Source of the DNA: Liolophura sinensis
Lineage: Eukaryota > Mollusca > Polyplacophora > Chitonida > Chitonidae
DNA: 64,000 bases
NCBI RefSeq assembly: GCF_032854445.1
Contig: NW_027018030.1
Span: forward strand, 48,295-112,294
Reading direction: 5' to 3'
Below the pieces are notes generated by a model that was given only the letters and a program-made list of their open reading frames with translations, did no database searches and was not told the origin of the DNA. The translations under genes and the position numbers were made by a program. Each line of letters starts with the position of its first letter. The stretch's first letter is position 1. This document shows, piece after piece, positions 50,071 through 62,717 of this stretch.

Positions 50071-53000
50071 GTGGCTAGAGCCAAAAGTATTGGTCGGAGA
50101 GCAACGCGGTTTGCACCATTCGATTTCTCGTCAAAAAATACGTCGGATTAGCCTCTTACCAGCAGCATTGGAACAGTTTTTCCACTTTTGGATTTTTGCC
50201 TGGTATTTTTTCCAACTGAAATCGGCTACATTAACTATGTACAATCGCGACTGGTCATTACTATATTCAACTTTTCATTATAAGTTATGTGCCCTTCGGT
50301 AGCCCAGACGACGTCAAATCTTTGGGCCAAGCCCATTTAACTCACCCAGCAAATGTCTTACTTCTAAGTCGAAGACAAACTCAATGTCTTTATCTACATG
50401 TAGAAAAACCACACCATTTGTATATAAAAAAAACACAAGGTACTTGATACAGTCCGCTGTAAAAAGGACAATTGAACATTGACCCACATCAATAAGGTGC
50501 CAAAAGATACGCAATTGGGCCAGGCATCTCCAGCTGTTGAAAAATTGCAAATTTCCTTGGTTTCCATGGAGTAAGAGCCGTTGCTGGGCACGTGATCTTG
50601 ACATCAATGATTATTCATTTGTGGCTACAGCCAAAAGTATTGGTCGGAGAGCAACGCGGTTTGCACCATTGGATTTCTCGTCAAAAAATACGTCGGATTA
50701 GCCTCTTACCAGCAGCATTGGAACAGTTTTTCCACTTTTGGATTTTTGCCTGGTATTTTTTCTAATTGAAATCGGCTACATTAACTATGTACAATCGCGA
50801 CTGGTCATTACTATATTCAACTTTTCATTATAAGTTATGTGCCCTTCGGTAGCCCAGACGACGTCAAATCTTTGGGCCAAGCCCATTTAACTCACCCAGC
50901 AAATGTCTTACTTCTAAGTCGAAGACAAACTCAATGTCTTTATCTACATGTAGAAAAACCACACCATTTGTATATAAAAAAAACACAAGGTACTTGATAC
51001 CGTCCGCTGTAAAAAGTACAATTGAACACTGACCCACATCAATAAGGTGCCAAAAGATGCGCAATTGGGCCAGGCATCTCCAGCTGTTGAAAAATTGCAA
51101 ATTTCCTTGGTTTCCATGGAGTAAGAGCCGTTGCTGGGCACGTGATCTTGACATCAATGATTATTCATTTGTGGCTACAGCCAAAAGTATTGGTCGGAGA
51201 GCAACGCGGTTTGCACCATTCGATTTCTCGTCAAAAAATACGTCGGATTAGCCTCTTACCAGCAGCATTGGAACAGTTTTTCCACTTTTGGATTTTTGCC
51301 TGGTCTTTTTGCGAATTTAAATCGGCTACATTAACTATGTACAATCGCGACTGGTCATTACTATATTCAACTTTTCATTATAAGTTATGTGCCCTTCGGT
51401 AGCCCAGACGACGTCAAAACTTTGGGCCAAGCCCATTTAACTCACCCAGCAGTTGTCTTACTTCTAAGTCGAAGACAAACTCAATGTCTTTATCTACATG
51501 TAGAAAAACCACACCATTTGTATATAAAAAATACACAAGGTACATGATAAAGTCTGCTGTAAAAATTACAATTGAACACTGACCCACATCAATAAGGTGC
51601 CAAAAGATGCGCAATTGGGCCAGGCATCTCCAGCTGTTGAAAAATTGCAAATTTCCTTGGTTTCCATGGAGTAAGAGCCGTTGCTGGGCACGTGATCTTG
51701 ACATCAATGATTATTCATTTGTGGCTACAGCCAAAAGTGTTGGTCGGAGAGCAACGCGGTTTGCACCATTCGATTTCTCGTCAAAAAATACGTCGGATTA
51801 GCCTCTTACCAGCAGCATTGGAACAGTTTTTCCACTTTTGGATTTTTGCCTGGTATTTTTTCTAATTGAAATCGGCTACATTAACTATGTACAATCGCGA
51901 CTGGTCATTACTATATTCAACTTTTCATTATAAGTTATGTGGCCTTCGGTAGCCCAGACGACGTCAAATCTTTGGGCCAAGCCCATTTAACTCACCCAGC
52001 AAATGTCTTACTTCTAAGTCGAAGACAAACTCAATGTCTTTATCTACATGTAGAAAAACCACACCATTTGTATATAAAAAAAACACAAGGTACTTGATAC
52101 AGTCCACTGTAAAAAGTACAATTTAACACTGACCCACATCAATAAGGTGCCAAAAGATGCGCAATTGGGCCAGACATCCCCAGCTGTTGAAAAATTGCAA
52201 ATTTCCTTGGTTTCCATGGAGTAAGAGCCGTTGCTGGGCACGTGATCTTGATATCAATGATTATTCATTTGTGGCTACAGCCAAAAGTATTGGTCGGAGA
52301 GCAACGCGGTTTGCACCATTCGATTTCTCGTCAAAAAATACGTCGGATTAGCCTCTTACCAGCAGCATTGGAACAGTTTTTCCACTTTTGGATTTTTGCC
52401 TGGTATTTTTTCTAATTGAAATCGGCTACATTAACTATGTACAATCGCGACTGGTCATTACTATATTCAACTTTTCATTATAAGTTATGTGCCCTTCGGT
52501 AGCCCAGACGACGTCAAATCTTTGGGCCAAGCCCATTTAACTCACCCAGCAAATGTCTTACTTCTAAGTCCAAGACAAACTCAATGTCTTTATCTACATG
52601 TAGAAAAACCACACCATTTGTATATAAAAAAAACACAAGGTACATGATACAGTCTGCTGTAAAAAGTACAATTGAACACTGACCCACATCAATAAGGTGC
52701 CAAAAGATGCGCAATTGGGCCAGGCATCTCCAGCTGTTGAAAAATTGCAAATTTCCTTGGTTTCCATGGAGTAAGAGCCTTTGCTGGGCACGTGATCTTG
52801 ACATCAATGATTATTCATTTGTGGCTACAGCCAAAAGTATTGGTCGGAGAGCAACGCGGTTTACACCATTGGATTTCTCGTCAAAAAATACGTCGGATTA
52901 GCCTCTTACCAGCAGCATTGGAACAGTTTTTCCACTTTTGGATTTTTGCCTGGCCTTTTTGCTAATTGAAATCGGCTACATTAACTATGTACAATCGCGA

Positions 53001-53919
53001 CTGGTCATTACTATATTTAACTTTTCATTATAAGTTATGTGCCCTTCGGTAGCCCAGACGACGTCAAATCTTTGGGCCAAGCCCATTTAACTCACCCAGC
53101 AAATGTCTTACTTCTAAGTCGAAGACAAACTCAATGTCTTTATCTACATGTAGAAAAACCACACCATTTGTATATAAAAAAACACAAGGTACTTGATACA
53201 GTCCGCTGTAAAAAGGACAATTGAACATTGACCCACATCAATAAGGTGCCAAAAGATGCGCAATTGGGCCAGGCATCTCCAGCTGTTGAAAAATTGCAAA
53301 TTTCCTTGGTTTCCATGGAGTAAGAGCCGTTGCTGGGCACGTGATCTTGACATCAATGATTATTCATTTGTGGCTACAGCCAAAAGTATTGGTCGGAGAG
53401 CAACGCGGTTTGCACCATTCGATTTCTCGTCAAAAAATACGTCGGATTAGCCTCTTACCAGCAGCATTGGAACAGTTTTTCCACTTTTGGATTTTTGCCT
53501 GGTATTTTTTCTAATTGAAATCGGCTACATTAACTATGTACAATCGCGACTGGTCATTACTATATTCAACTTTTCATTATAAGTTATGTGCCCTTCGGTA
53601 GCCCAGACGACGTCAAATCTTTGGGCCAAGCCCATTTAACTCACCCAGCAAATGTCTTACTTCTAAGTCGAAGACAAACTCAATGTCTTTATCTACATGT
53701 AGAAAAACCACACCATTTGTATATAAAAAAAACACAAGGTACTTGATACAGTCCGCTGTAAAAAGTACAATTGAACACTGACCCACATCAATAAGGTGCC
53801 AAAAGATGCGCAATTGGGCCAGGCATCTCCAGCTGTTGAAAAATTGCAAATTTCCTTGGTTTCCATGGAGTAAGAGCCGTTGCTGGGCACGTGATCTTGA
53901 CATCAATGATTATTCATTT
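50071..53919. repeat. 16-monomer period, first pass, leading part (units 92-98)
   Basis: Monomers start at 50071, 50621, 51171, 51721, 52271, 52821 and 53370. They match units 108-114 at 8796-8798 bp. Private shared markers include TTTTTTCCAA (unit 92, followed by CTG here and TTG in unit 108), AAAAAATACACAAGG near 51,525-51,540, AAAAATTACAATTG near 51,563, AGTCCACTG with CCAGACATCCCC (unit 95), and AGCCTTTGC with GGTTTACACC (units 96-97). Unit 95 carries the GTGTTGG variant otherwise confined to the first 20 kb. Unit 97 has AACATTG with ATGCGC, splitting a usually linked marker pair, and a seven-base A tract. Confidence 0.88.
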
Positions 53920-54469
53920 GTGGCTACAGCCAAAAGTATTGGTCGGAGAGCAACGCGGTTTGCACCATTCGATTTCTCGTCAAAAATTACGTCGGATTAG
54001 CCTCTTACCAGCAGCAATGGAACAGTTTTTCCACTTTTGGATTTTTGCCTGGTCTTTTTGCGAATTTAAATCGGCTACATTAACTATGTACAATCGCGAC
54101 TGGTCATTACTATATTCAACTTTTCATTATAAGTTATGTGCCCTTCGGTAGCCCAGACGACGTCAAATCTTTGGGCCAAGCCCATTTAACTCACCCAGCA
54201 AATGTCTTACTTCTAAGTCCAAGACAAACTCAATGTCTTTATCTACATGTAGAAAAACCAGACCATTTGTATATAAAAAAAACACAAGGTACTTGATACA
54301 GTCTGCTGTAAAAAGGACAATTGAACATTGACCCACATCAATAAGGTGCCAAAAGATACGCAATTGGGCCAGGCATCTCCAGCTGTTGAAAAATTGCAAA
54401 TTTCCTTGGTTTCCATGGAGTAAGAGCCGTTGCTGGGCACGTGATCTTGACATCAATGATTATTCATTT
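53920..54469. repeat. Monomer 99, mosaic of right-domain types
   Basis: The front half has AAAAATTACG, GCAGCAATGG and GCGAATTTAAATCGG, as in units 86 and 89. The back half has AAGTCCAAG, AAACCAGACC, AGTCTGCTG, AAAAAGGACAATTG, AACATTG and ATACGC, most like the tail of unit 87, with the left-domain CCAAG variant added. It sits between the 16-monomer leading part and the nested four-monomer pair. Confidence 0.82.
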
Positions 54470-56667
54470 GTGGCTACAGCCAAAAGTATTGGTCGGAGAG
54501 CAACGCGGTTTGCACCATTCGATTTCTCGTCAAAAAATACGTCGGATTAGCCTCTTACCAGCAGCATTGGAACAGTTTTTCCACTTTTGGATTTTTGCCT
54601 GGTATTTTTTCTAATTGAAATCGGCTACATTAACTATGTACAATCGCGACTGGTCATTACTATATTCAACTTTTCATTATAAGTTATGTGCCCTTCGGTA
54701 GCCCAGACGACGTCAAATCTTTGGGCCAAGCCCATTTAACTCACCCAGCAAATGTCTTACTTCTAAGTCGAAGACAAACTCAATGTCTTTATCTACATGT
54801 AGAAAAACCACACCATTTGTATATAAAAAAACACAAGGTACTTGATACAGTCTGCTGTAAAAAGTACAATTGAACACTGACCCACATCAATAAGGTGCCA
54901 AAAGATGCGCAATTGGGCCAGGCATCTCCAGCTGTTGAAAAATTGCAAATTTCCTTGGTTTCCATGTAGTAAGAGCCTTTGCTGGGCACGTGATCTTGAC
55001 ATCAATGATTATTCATTTGTGGCTACAGCCAAAAGTATTGGTCGGAGAGCAACGCGGTTTGCACCATTCGATTTCTCGTCAAAAAATACGTCGGATTAGC
55101 CTCTTACCAGCAGCATTGGAACAGTTTTTCCACTTTTGGATTTTTGCCTGGTATTTTTTCTAATTGAAATCGGCTACATTAACTATGTACAATCGCGACT
55201 GGTCATTACTATATTCAACTTTTCATTATAAGTTATGTGCCCTTCGGTAGCCCAGACGACGTCAAATCTTTGGGCCAAGCCCATTTAACTCACCCAGCAA
55301 TCGTCTTACTTCTAAGTCGAAGACAAACTCAATGTCTTTATCTACATGTAGAAAAACCACACCATTTGTATATAAAAAAACACAAGGTACTTGATACAGT
55401 CCGCTGTAAAAAGTACAATTGAACATTGACCCACATCAATAAGGTGCCAAAAGATACGCAATTGGGCCAGGCATCTCCAGCTGTTGAAAAATTGCAAATT
55501 TCCTTGGTTTCCATGGAGTAAGAGCCGTTGCTGGGCACGTGATCTTGACATCAATGATTATTCATTTGTGGCTACAGCCAAAAGTATTGGTCGGAGAGCA
55601 ACGCGGTTTGCACCATTCGATTTCTCGTCAAAAAATACGTCGGATTAGCCTCTTACCAGCAGCATTGGAACAGTTTTTCCACTTTTGGATTTTTGCCTGG
55701 TATTTTTTCTAATTGAAATCGGCTACATTAACTATGTACAATCGCGACTGGTCATTACTATATTCAACTTTTCATTATAAGTTATGTGCCCTTCGGTAGC
55801 CCAGACGACGTCAAATCTTTGGGCCAAGCCCATTTAACTCACCCAGCAGTTGTCTTACTTCTAAGTCGAAGACAAACTCAATGTCTTTATCTACATGTAG
55901 AAAAACCACACCATTTGTATATAAAAAAAACACAAGGTACTTGATACAGTCCGCTGTAAAAAGTACAATTGAACACTGACCCACATCAATAAGGTGCCAA
56001 AAGATGCGCAATTGGGCCAGGCATCTCCAGCTGTTGAAAAATTGCAAATTTCCTTGGTTTCCATGGAGTAAGAGCCGTTGCTGGGCACGTGATCTTGACA
56101 TCAATGATTATTCATTTGTGGCTACAGCCAAAAGTATTGGTCGGAGAGCAACGCGGTTTGCACCATTCGATTTCTCGTCAAAAAATACGTCGGATTAGCC
56201 TCTTACCAGCAGCAATGGAACAGTTTTTCCACTTTTGGATTTTTGCCTGGTCTTTTTGCGAATGGAAATCGGCTAGATTAACTATGTACAATCGCGACTG
56301 GTCATTACTATATTCAACTTTTCATTATAAGTTATGTGCCCTTCGGTAGCCCAGACGACGTCAAATCTTTGGGCCAAGCCCATTTAACTCACCCAGCAGT
56401 TGTCTTTCTTCTAAGTCGAAGACAAACTCAATGTCTTTATCTACATGTAGAAAAACCACACCATTTGTATATAAAAAAAACACAAGGTACATGATAAAGT
56501 CTGCTGTAAAAAGGACAATTGAACATTGACCCACATCAATAAGGTGCCAAAAGATACGCAATTGGGCCAGGCATCTCCAGCTGTTGAAAAATTGCAAATT
56601 TCCTTGGTTTCCATGGAGTAAGAGCCGTTGCTGGGCACGTGATCTTGACATCAATGATTATTCATTT
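54470..56667. repeat. Nested 4-monomer higher-order repeat, copy 1 (units 100-103)
   Basis: Monomers start at 54470, 55019, 55568 and 56118. The block repeats at 2198-2199 bp as units 104-107. Its period is shorter than 4 x 550 because units 100 and 101 each have seven-base A tracts and are 549 bp long. Shared markers are CATGTAGTAAG with AGCCTTTGC (unit 100), CAGCAATCGTC (unit 101), GGCTAGATTAAC (unit 103) and TTGTCTTTCTTC (unit 103). Private here are GCGAATGGAAATCGG near 56,260 and an AAAAAGGACAATTG/AACATTG/ATACGC tail in unit 103. Confidence 0.88.
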
Positions 56668-58866
56668 GTGGCTACAGCCAAAAGTATTGGTCGGAGAGCA
56701 ACGCGGTTTGCACCATTCGATTTCTCGTCAAAAAATACGTCGGATTAGCCTCTTACCAGCAGCATTGGAACAGTTTTTCCACTTTTGGATTTTTGCCTGG
56801 TATTTTTTCTAATTGAAATCGGCTACATTAACTATGTACAATCGCGACTGGTCATTACTATATTCAACTTTTCATTATAAGTTATGTGCCCTTCGGTAGC
56901 CCAGACGACGTCAAATCTTTGGGCCAAGCCCATTTAACTCACCCAGCAAATGTCTTACTTCTAAGTCGAAGACAAACTCAATGTCTTTATCTACATGTAG
57001 AAAAACCACACCATTTGTATATAAAAAAACACAAGGTACTTGATACAGTCTGCTGTAAAAAGTACAATTGAACACTGACCCACATCAATAAGGTGCCAAA
57101 AGATGCGCAATTGGGCCAGGCATCTCCAGCTGTTGAAAAATTGCAAATTTCCTTGGTTTCCATGTAGTAAGAGCCTTTGCTGGGCACGTGATCTTGACAT
57201 CAATGATTATTCATTTGTGGCTACAGCCAAAAGTATTGGTCGGAGAGCAACGCGGTTTGCACCATTCGATTTCTCGTCAAAAAATACGTCGGATTAGCCT
57301 CTTACCAGCAGCATTGGAACAGTTTTTCCACTTTTGGATTTTTGCCTGGTATTTTTTCTAATTGAAATCGGCTACATTAACTATGTACAATCGCGACTGG
57401 TCATTACTATATTCAACTTTTCATTATAAGTTATGTGCCCTTCGGTAGCCCAGACGACGTCAAATCTTTGGGCCAAGCCCATTTAACTCACCCAGCAATC
57501 GTCTTACTTCTAAGTCGAAGACAAACTCAATGTCTTTATCTACATGTAGAAAAACCAGACCATTTGTATATAAAAAAAACACAAGGTACTTGATACAGTC
57601 CGCTGTAAAAAGTACAATTGAACATTGACCCACATCAATAAGGTGCCAAAAGATACGCAATTGGGCCAGGCATCTCCAGCTGTTGAAAAATTGCAAATTT
57701 CCTTGGTTTCCATGGAGTAAGAGCCGTTGCTGGGCACGTGATCTTGACATCAATGATTATTCATTTGTGGCTACAGCCAAAAGTATTGGTCGGAGAGCAA
57801 CGCGGTTTGCACCATTCGATTTCTCGTCAAAAAATACGTCGGATTAGCCTCTTACCAGCAGCATTGGAACAGTTTTTCCACTTTTGGATTTTTGCCTGGT
57901 ATTTTTTCTAATTGAAATCGGCTACATTAACTATGTACAATCGCGACTGGTCATTACTATATTCAACTTTTCATTATAAGTTATGTGCCCTTCGGTAGCC
58001 CAGACGACGTCAAATCTTTGGGCCAAGCCCATTTAACTCACCCAGCAGTTGTCTTACTTCTAAGTCGAAGACAAACTCAATGTCTTTATCTACATGTAGA
58101 AAAACCACACCATTTGTATATAAAAAAAACACAAGGTACTTGATACAGTCCGCTGTAAAAAGTACAATTGAACACTGACCCACATCAATAAGGTGCCAAA
58201 AGATGCGCAATTGGGCCAGGCATCTCCAGCTGTTGAAAAATTGCAAATTTCCTTGGTTTCCATGGAGTAAGAGCCGTTGCTGGGCACGTGATCTTGACAT
58301 CAATGATTATTCATTTGTGGCTACAGCCAAAAGTATTGGTCGGAGAGCAACGCGGTTTGCACCATTGGATTTCTCGTCAAAAAATACGTCGGATTAGCCT
58401 CTTACCAGCAGCAATGGAACAGTTTTTCCACTTTTGGATTTTTGCCTGGTCTTTTTGCGAATTGAAATCGGCTAGATTAACTATGTACAATCGCGACTGG
58501 TCATTACTATATTCAACTTTTCATTATAAGTTATGTGCCCTTCGGTAGCCCAGACGACGTCAAATCTTTGGGCCAAGCCCATTTAACTCACCCAGCAGTT
58601 GTCTTTCTTCTAAGTCGAAGACAAACTCAATGTCTTTATCTACATGTAGAAAAACCACACCATTTGTATATAAAAAAAACACAAGGTACATGATAAAGTC
58701 TGCTGTAAAAAGTACAATTGAACACTGACCCACATCAATAAGGTGCCAAAAGATGCGCAATTGGGCCAGGCATCTCCAGCTGTTGAAAAATTGCAAATTT
58801 CCTTGGTTTCCATGGAGTAAGAGCCGTTGCTGGGCACGTGATCTTGACATCAATGATTATTCATTT
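56668..58866. repeat. Nested 4-monomer higher-order repeat, copy 2 (units 104-107)
   Basis: Monomers start at 56668, 57217, 57767 and 58317. Unit 105 keeps the eight-base A tract, so it is 550 bp where its partner unit 101 is 549 bp. It also has AAACCAGACC near 57,558, which unit 101 lacks. Unit 107 has CCATTGGATTT near 58,365 where unit 103 has CCATTCGATTT. Homology with copy 1 ends around 58,700, where AAAAAGTACAATTG and AACACTG replace the unit 103 forms. Units 92-107 together make up one 16-monomer period. Confidence 0.88.
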
Positions 58867-61800
58867 GTGGCTACAGCCAAAAGTATTGGTCGGAGAGCAA
58901 CGCGGTTTGCACCATTCGATTTCTCGTCAAAACATACGTCGGATTAGCCTCTTACCAGCAGCATTGGAACAGTTTTTCCACTTTTGGATTTTTGCCTGGT
59001 ATTTTTTCCAATTGAAATCGGCTACATTAACTATGTACAATCGCGACTGGTCATTACTATATTCAACTTTTCATTATAAGTTATGTGCCCTTCGGTAGCC
59101 CAGACGACGTCAAATCTTTGGGCCAAGCCCATTTAACTCACCCAGCAAATGTCTTACTTCTAAGTCGAAGACAAACTCAATGTCTTTATCTACATGTAGA
59201 AAAACCACACCATTTGTATATAAAAAAAACACAAGGTACTTGATACAGTCCGCTGTAAAACGGACAATTGAACATTGACCCACATCAATAAGGTGCCAAA
59301 AGATACGCAATTGGGCCAGGCATCTCCAGCTGTTGAAAAATTGCAAATTTCCTTGGTTTCCATGGAGTAAGAGCCGTTGCTGGGCACGTGATCTTGACAT
59401 CAATGATTATTCATTTGTGGCTACAGCCAAAAGTATTGGTCGGAGAGCAACGCGGTTTGCACCATTGGATTTCTCGTCAAAAAATACGTCGGATTAGCCT
59501 CTTACCAGCAGCATTGGAACAGTTTTTTCCACTTTTGGATTTTTGCCTGGTATTTTTTCTAATTGAAATCGGCTACATTAACTATGTACAATCGCGACTG
59601 GTCATTACTATATTCAACTTTTCATTATAAGTTATGTGCCCTTCGGTAGCCCAGACGACGTCAAATCTTTGGGCCAAGCCCATTTAACTCACCCAGCAAA
59701 TGTCTTACTTCTAAGTCGAAGACAAACTCAATGTCTTTATCTACATGTAGAAAAACCACACCATTTGTATATAAAAAAAACACAAGGTACTTGATACAGT
59801 CCGCTGTAAAAAGTACAATTGAACACTGACCCACATCAATAAGGTGCCAAAAGATGCGCAATTGGGCCAGGCATCTCCAGCTGTTGAAAAATTGCAAATT
59901 TCCTTGGTTTCCATGGAGTAAGAGCCGTTGCTGGGCACGTGATCTTGACATCAATGATTATTCATTTGTGGCTACAGCCAAAAGTATTGGTCGGAGAGCA
60001 ACGCGGTTTGCACCATTCGATTTCTCGTCAAAAAATACGTCGGATTAGCCTCTTACCAGCAGCATTGGAACAGTTTTTCCACTTTTGGATTTTTGCCTGG
60101 TCTTTTTGCGAATTTAAATCGGCTACATTAACTATGTACAATCGCGACTGGTCATTACTATATTCAACTTTTCATTATAAGTTATGTGCCCTTCGGTAGC
60201 CCAGACGACGTCAAATCTTTGGGCCAAGCCCATTTAACTCACCCAGCAGTTGTCTTAATTCTAAGTCGAAGACAAACTCAATGTCTTTATCTACATGTAG
60301 AAAAACCACACCATTTGTATATAAAAAATACACAAGGTACATGATAAAGTCTGCTGTAAAAATTACAATTGAACACTGACCCACATCAATAAGGTGCCAA
60401 AAGATGCGCAATTGGGCCAGGCATCTCCAGCTGTTGAAAAATTGCAAATTTCCTTGGTTTCCATGGAGTAAGAGCCGTTGCTGGGCACGTGATCTTGACA
60501 TCAATGATTATTCATTTGTGGCTACAGCCAAAAGTATTGGTCGGAGAGCAACGTGGTTTGCACCATTCGATTTCTCGTCAAAAAATACGTCGGATTAGCC
60601 TCTTACCAGCAGCATTGGAACAGTTTTTCCACTTTTGGATTTTTGCCTGGTATTTTTTCTAATTGAAATCGGCTACATTAACTATGTACAATCGCGACTG
60701 GTCATTACTATATTCAACTTTTCATTATAAGTTATGTGCCCTTCGGTAGCCCAGACGACGTCAAATCTTTGGGCCAAGCCCATTTAACTCACCCAGCAAA
60801 TGTCTTACTTCTAAGTCGAAGACAAACTCAATGTCTTTATCTACATGTAGAAAAACCACACCATTTGTATATAAAAAAAACACAAGGTACTTGATACAGT
60901 CCACTGAAAAAAGTACAATTTAACACTGACCCACATCAATAAGGTGCCAAAAGATGCGCAATTGGGCCAGACATCCCCAGCTGTTGAAAAATTGCAAATT
61001 TCCTTGGTTTCCATGGAGTAAGAGCCGTTGCTGGGCACGTGATCTTGATATCAATGATTATTCATTTGTGGCTACAGCCAAAAGTATTGGTCGGAGAGCA
61101 ACGCGGTTTGCACCATTCGATTTCTCGTCAAAAAATACGTCGGATTAGCCTCTTACCAGCAGCATTGGAACAGTTTTTCCACTTTTGGATTTTTGCCTGG
61201 TATTTTTTCTAATTGAAATCGGCTACATTAACTATGTACAATCGCGACTGGTCATTACTATATTCAACTTTTCATTATAAGTTATGTGCCCTTCGGTAGC
61301 CCAGACGACGTCAAATCTTTGGGCCAAGCCCATTTAACTCACCCAGCAAATGTCTTACTTCTAAGTCCAAGACAAACTCAATGTCTTTATCTACATGTAG
61401 AAAAACCACACCATTTGTATATAAAAAAAACACAAGGTACATGATACAGTCTGCTGTAAAAAGTACAATTGAACACTGACCCACATCAATAAGGTGCCAA
61501 AAGATGCGCAATTGGGCCAGGCATCTCCAGCTGTTGAAAAATTGCAAATTTCCTTGGTTTCCATGGAGTAAGAGCCTTTGCTGGGCACGTGATCTTGACA
61601 TCAATGATTATTCATTTGTGGCTACAGCCAAAAGTATTGGTCGGAGAGCAACGCGGTTTACACCATTGGATTTCTCGTCAAAAAATACGTCGGATTAGCC
61701 TCTTACCAGCAGCATTGGAACAGTTTTTCCACTTTTGGATTTTTGCCTGGTCTTTTTGCTAATTGAAATCGGCTACATTAACTATGTACAATCGCGACTG

Positions 61801-62717
61801 GTCATTACTATATTCAACTTTTCATTATAAGTTATGTGCCCTTCGGTAGCCCAGACGACGTCAAATCTTTGGGCCAAGCCCATTTAACTCACCCAGCAAA
61901 TGTCTTACTTCGAAGTCGAAGACAAACTCAATGTCTTTATCTACATGTAGAAAAACCACACCATTTGTATATAAAAAAAACACAAGGTACTTGATACAGT
62001 CCGCTGTAAAAAGGACAATTGAACATTGACCCACATCAATAAGGTGCCAAAAGATACGCAATTGGGCCAGGCATCTCCAGCTGTTGAAAAATTGCAAATT
62101 TCCTTGGTTTCCATGGAGTAAGAGCCGTTGCTGGGCACGTGATCTTGACATCAATGATTATTCATTTGTGGCTACAGCCAAAAGTATTGGTCGGAGAGCA
62201 ACGCGGTTTGCACCATTCGATTTCTCGTCAAAAAATACGTCGGATTAGCCTCTTACCAGCAGCATTGGAACAGTTTTTCCACTTTTGGATTTTTGCCTGG
62301 TATTTTTTCTAATTGAAATCGGCTACATTAACTATGTACAATCGCGACTGGTCATTACTATATTCAACTTTTCATTATAAGTTATGTGCCCTTCGGTAGC
62401 CCAGACGACGTCAAATCTTTGGGCCAAGCCCATTTAACTCACCCAGCAAATGTCTTACTTCTAAGTCGAAGACAAACTCAATGTCTTTATCTACATGTAG
62501 AAAAACCACACCATTTGTATATAAAAAAAACACAAGGTACTTGATACAGTCCGCTGTAAAAAGTACAATTGAACACTGACCCACATCAATAAGGTGCCAA
62601 AAGATGCGCAATTGGGCCAGGCATCTCCAGCTGTTGAAAAATTGCAAATTTCCTTGGTTTCCATGGAGTAAGAGCCGTTGCTGGGCACGTGATCTTGACA
62701 TCAATGATTATTCATTT
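58867..62717. repeat. 16-monomer period, second pass, leading part (units 108-114)
   Basis: Monomers start at 58867, 59417, 59968, 60518, 61068, 61618 and 62168. They correspond to units 92-98. Differences noticed are AAAACATACG near 58,932, TAAAACGGACAATT near 59,257-59,270, an extra T in GTTTTTTCCAC (unit 109, 551 bp), GTCTTAATTC near 60,255, CACTGAAAAAAG near 60,903, ACGTGG in unit 111 where unit 95 has ACGCGG, GGTCTTTTTGC where unit 97 has GGCCTTTTTGC, and CTTCGAAGTC near 61,910. The 8.8-kb copies therefore differ more than the tandem 10- and 7-monomer pairs. Confidence 0.87.
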
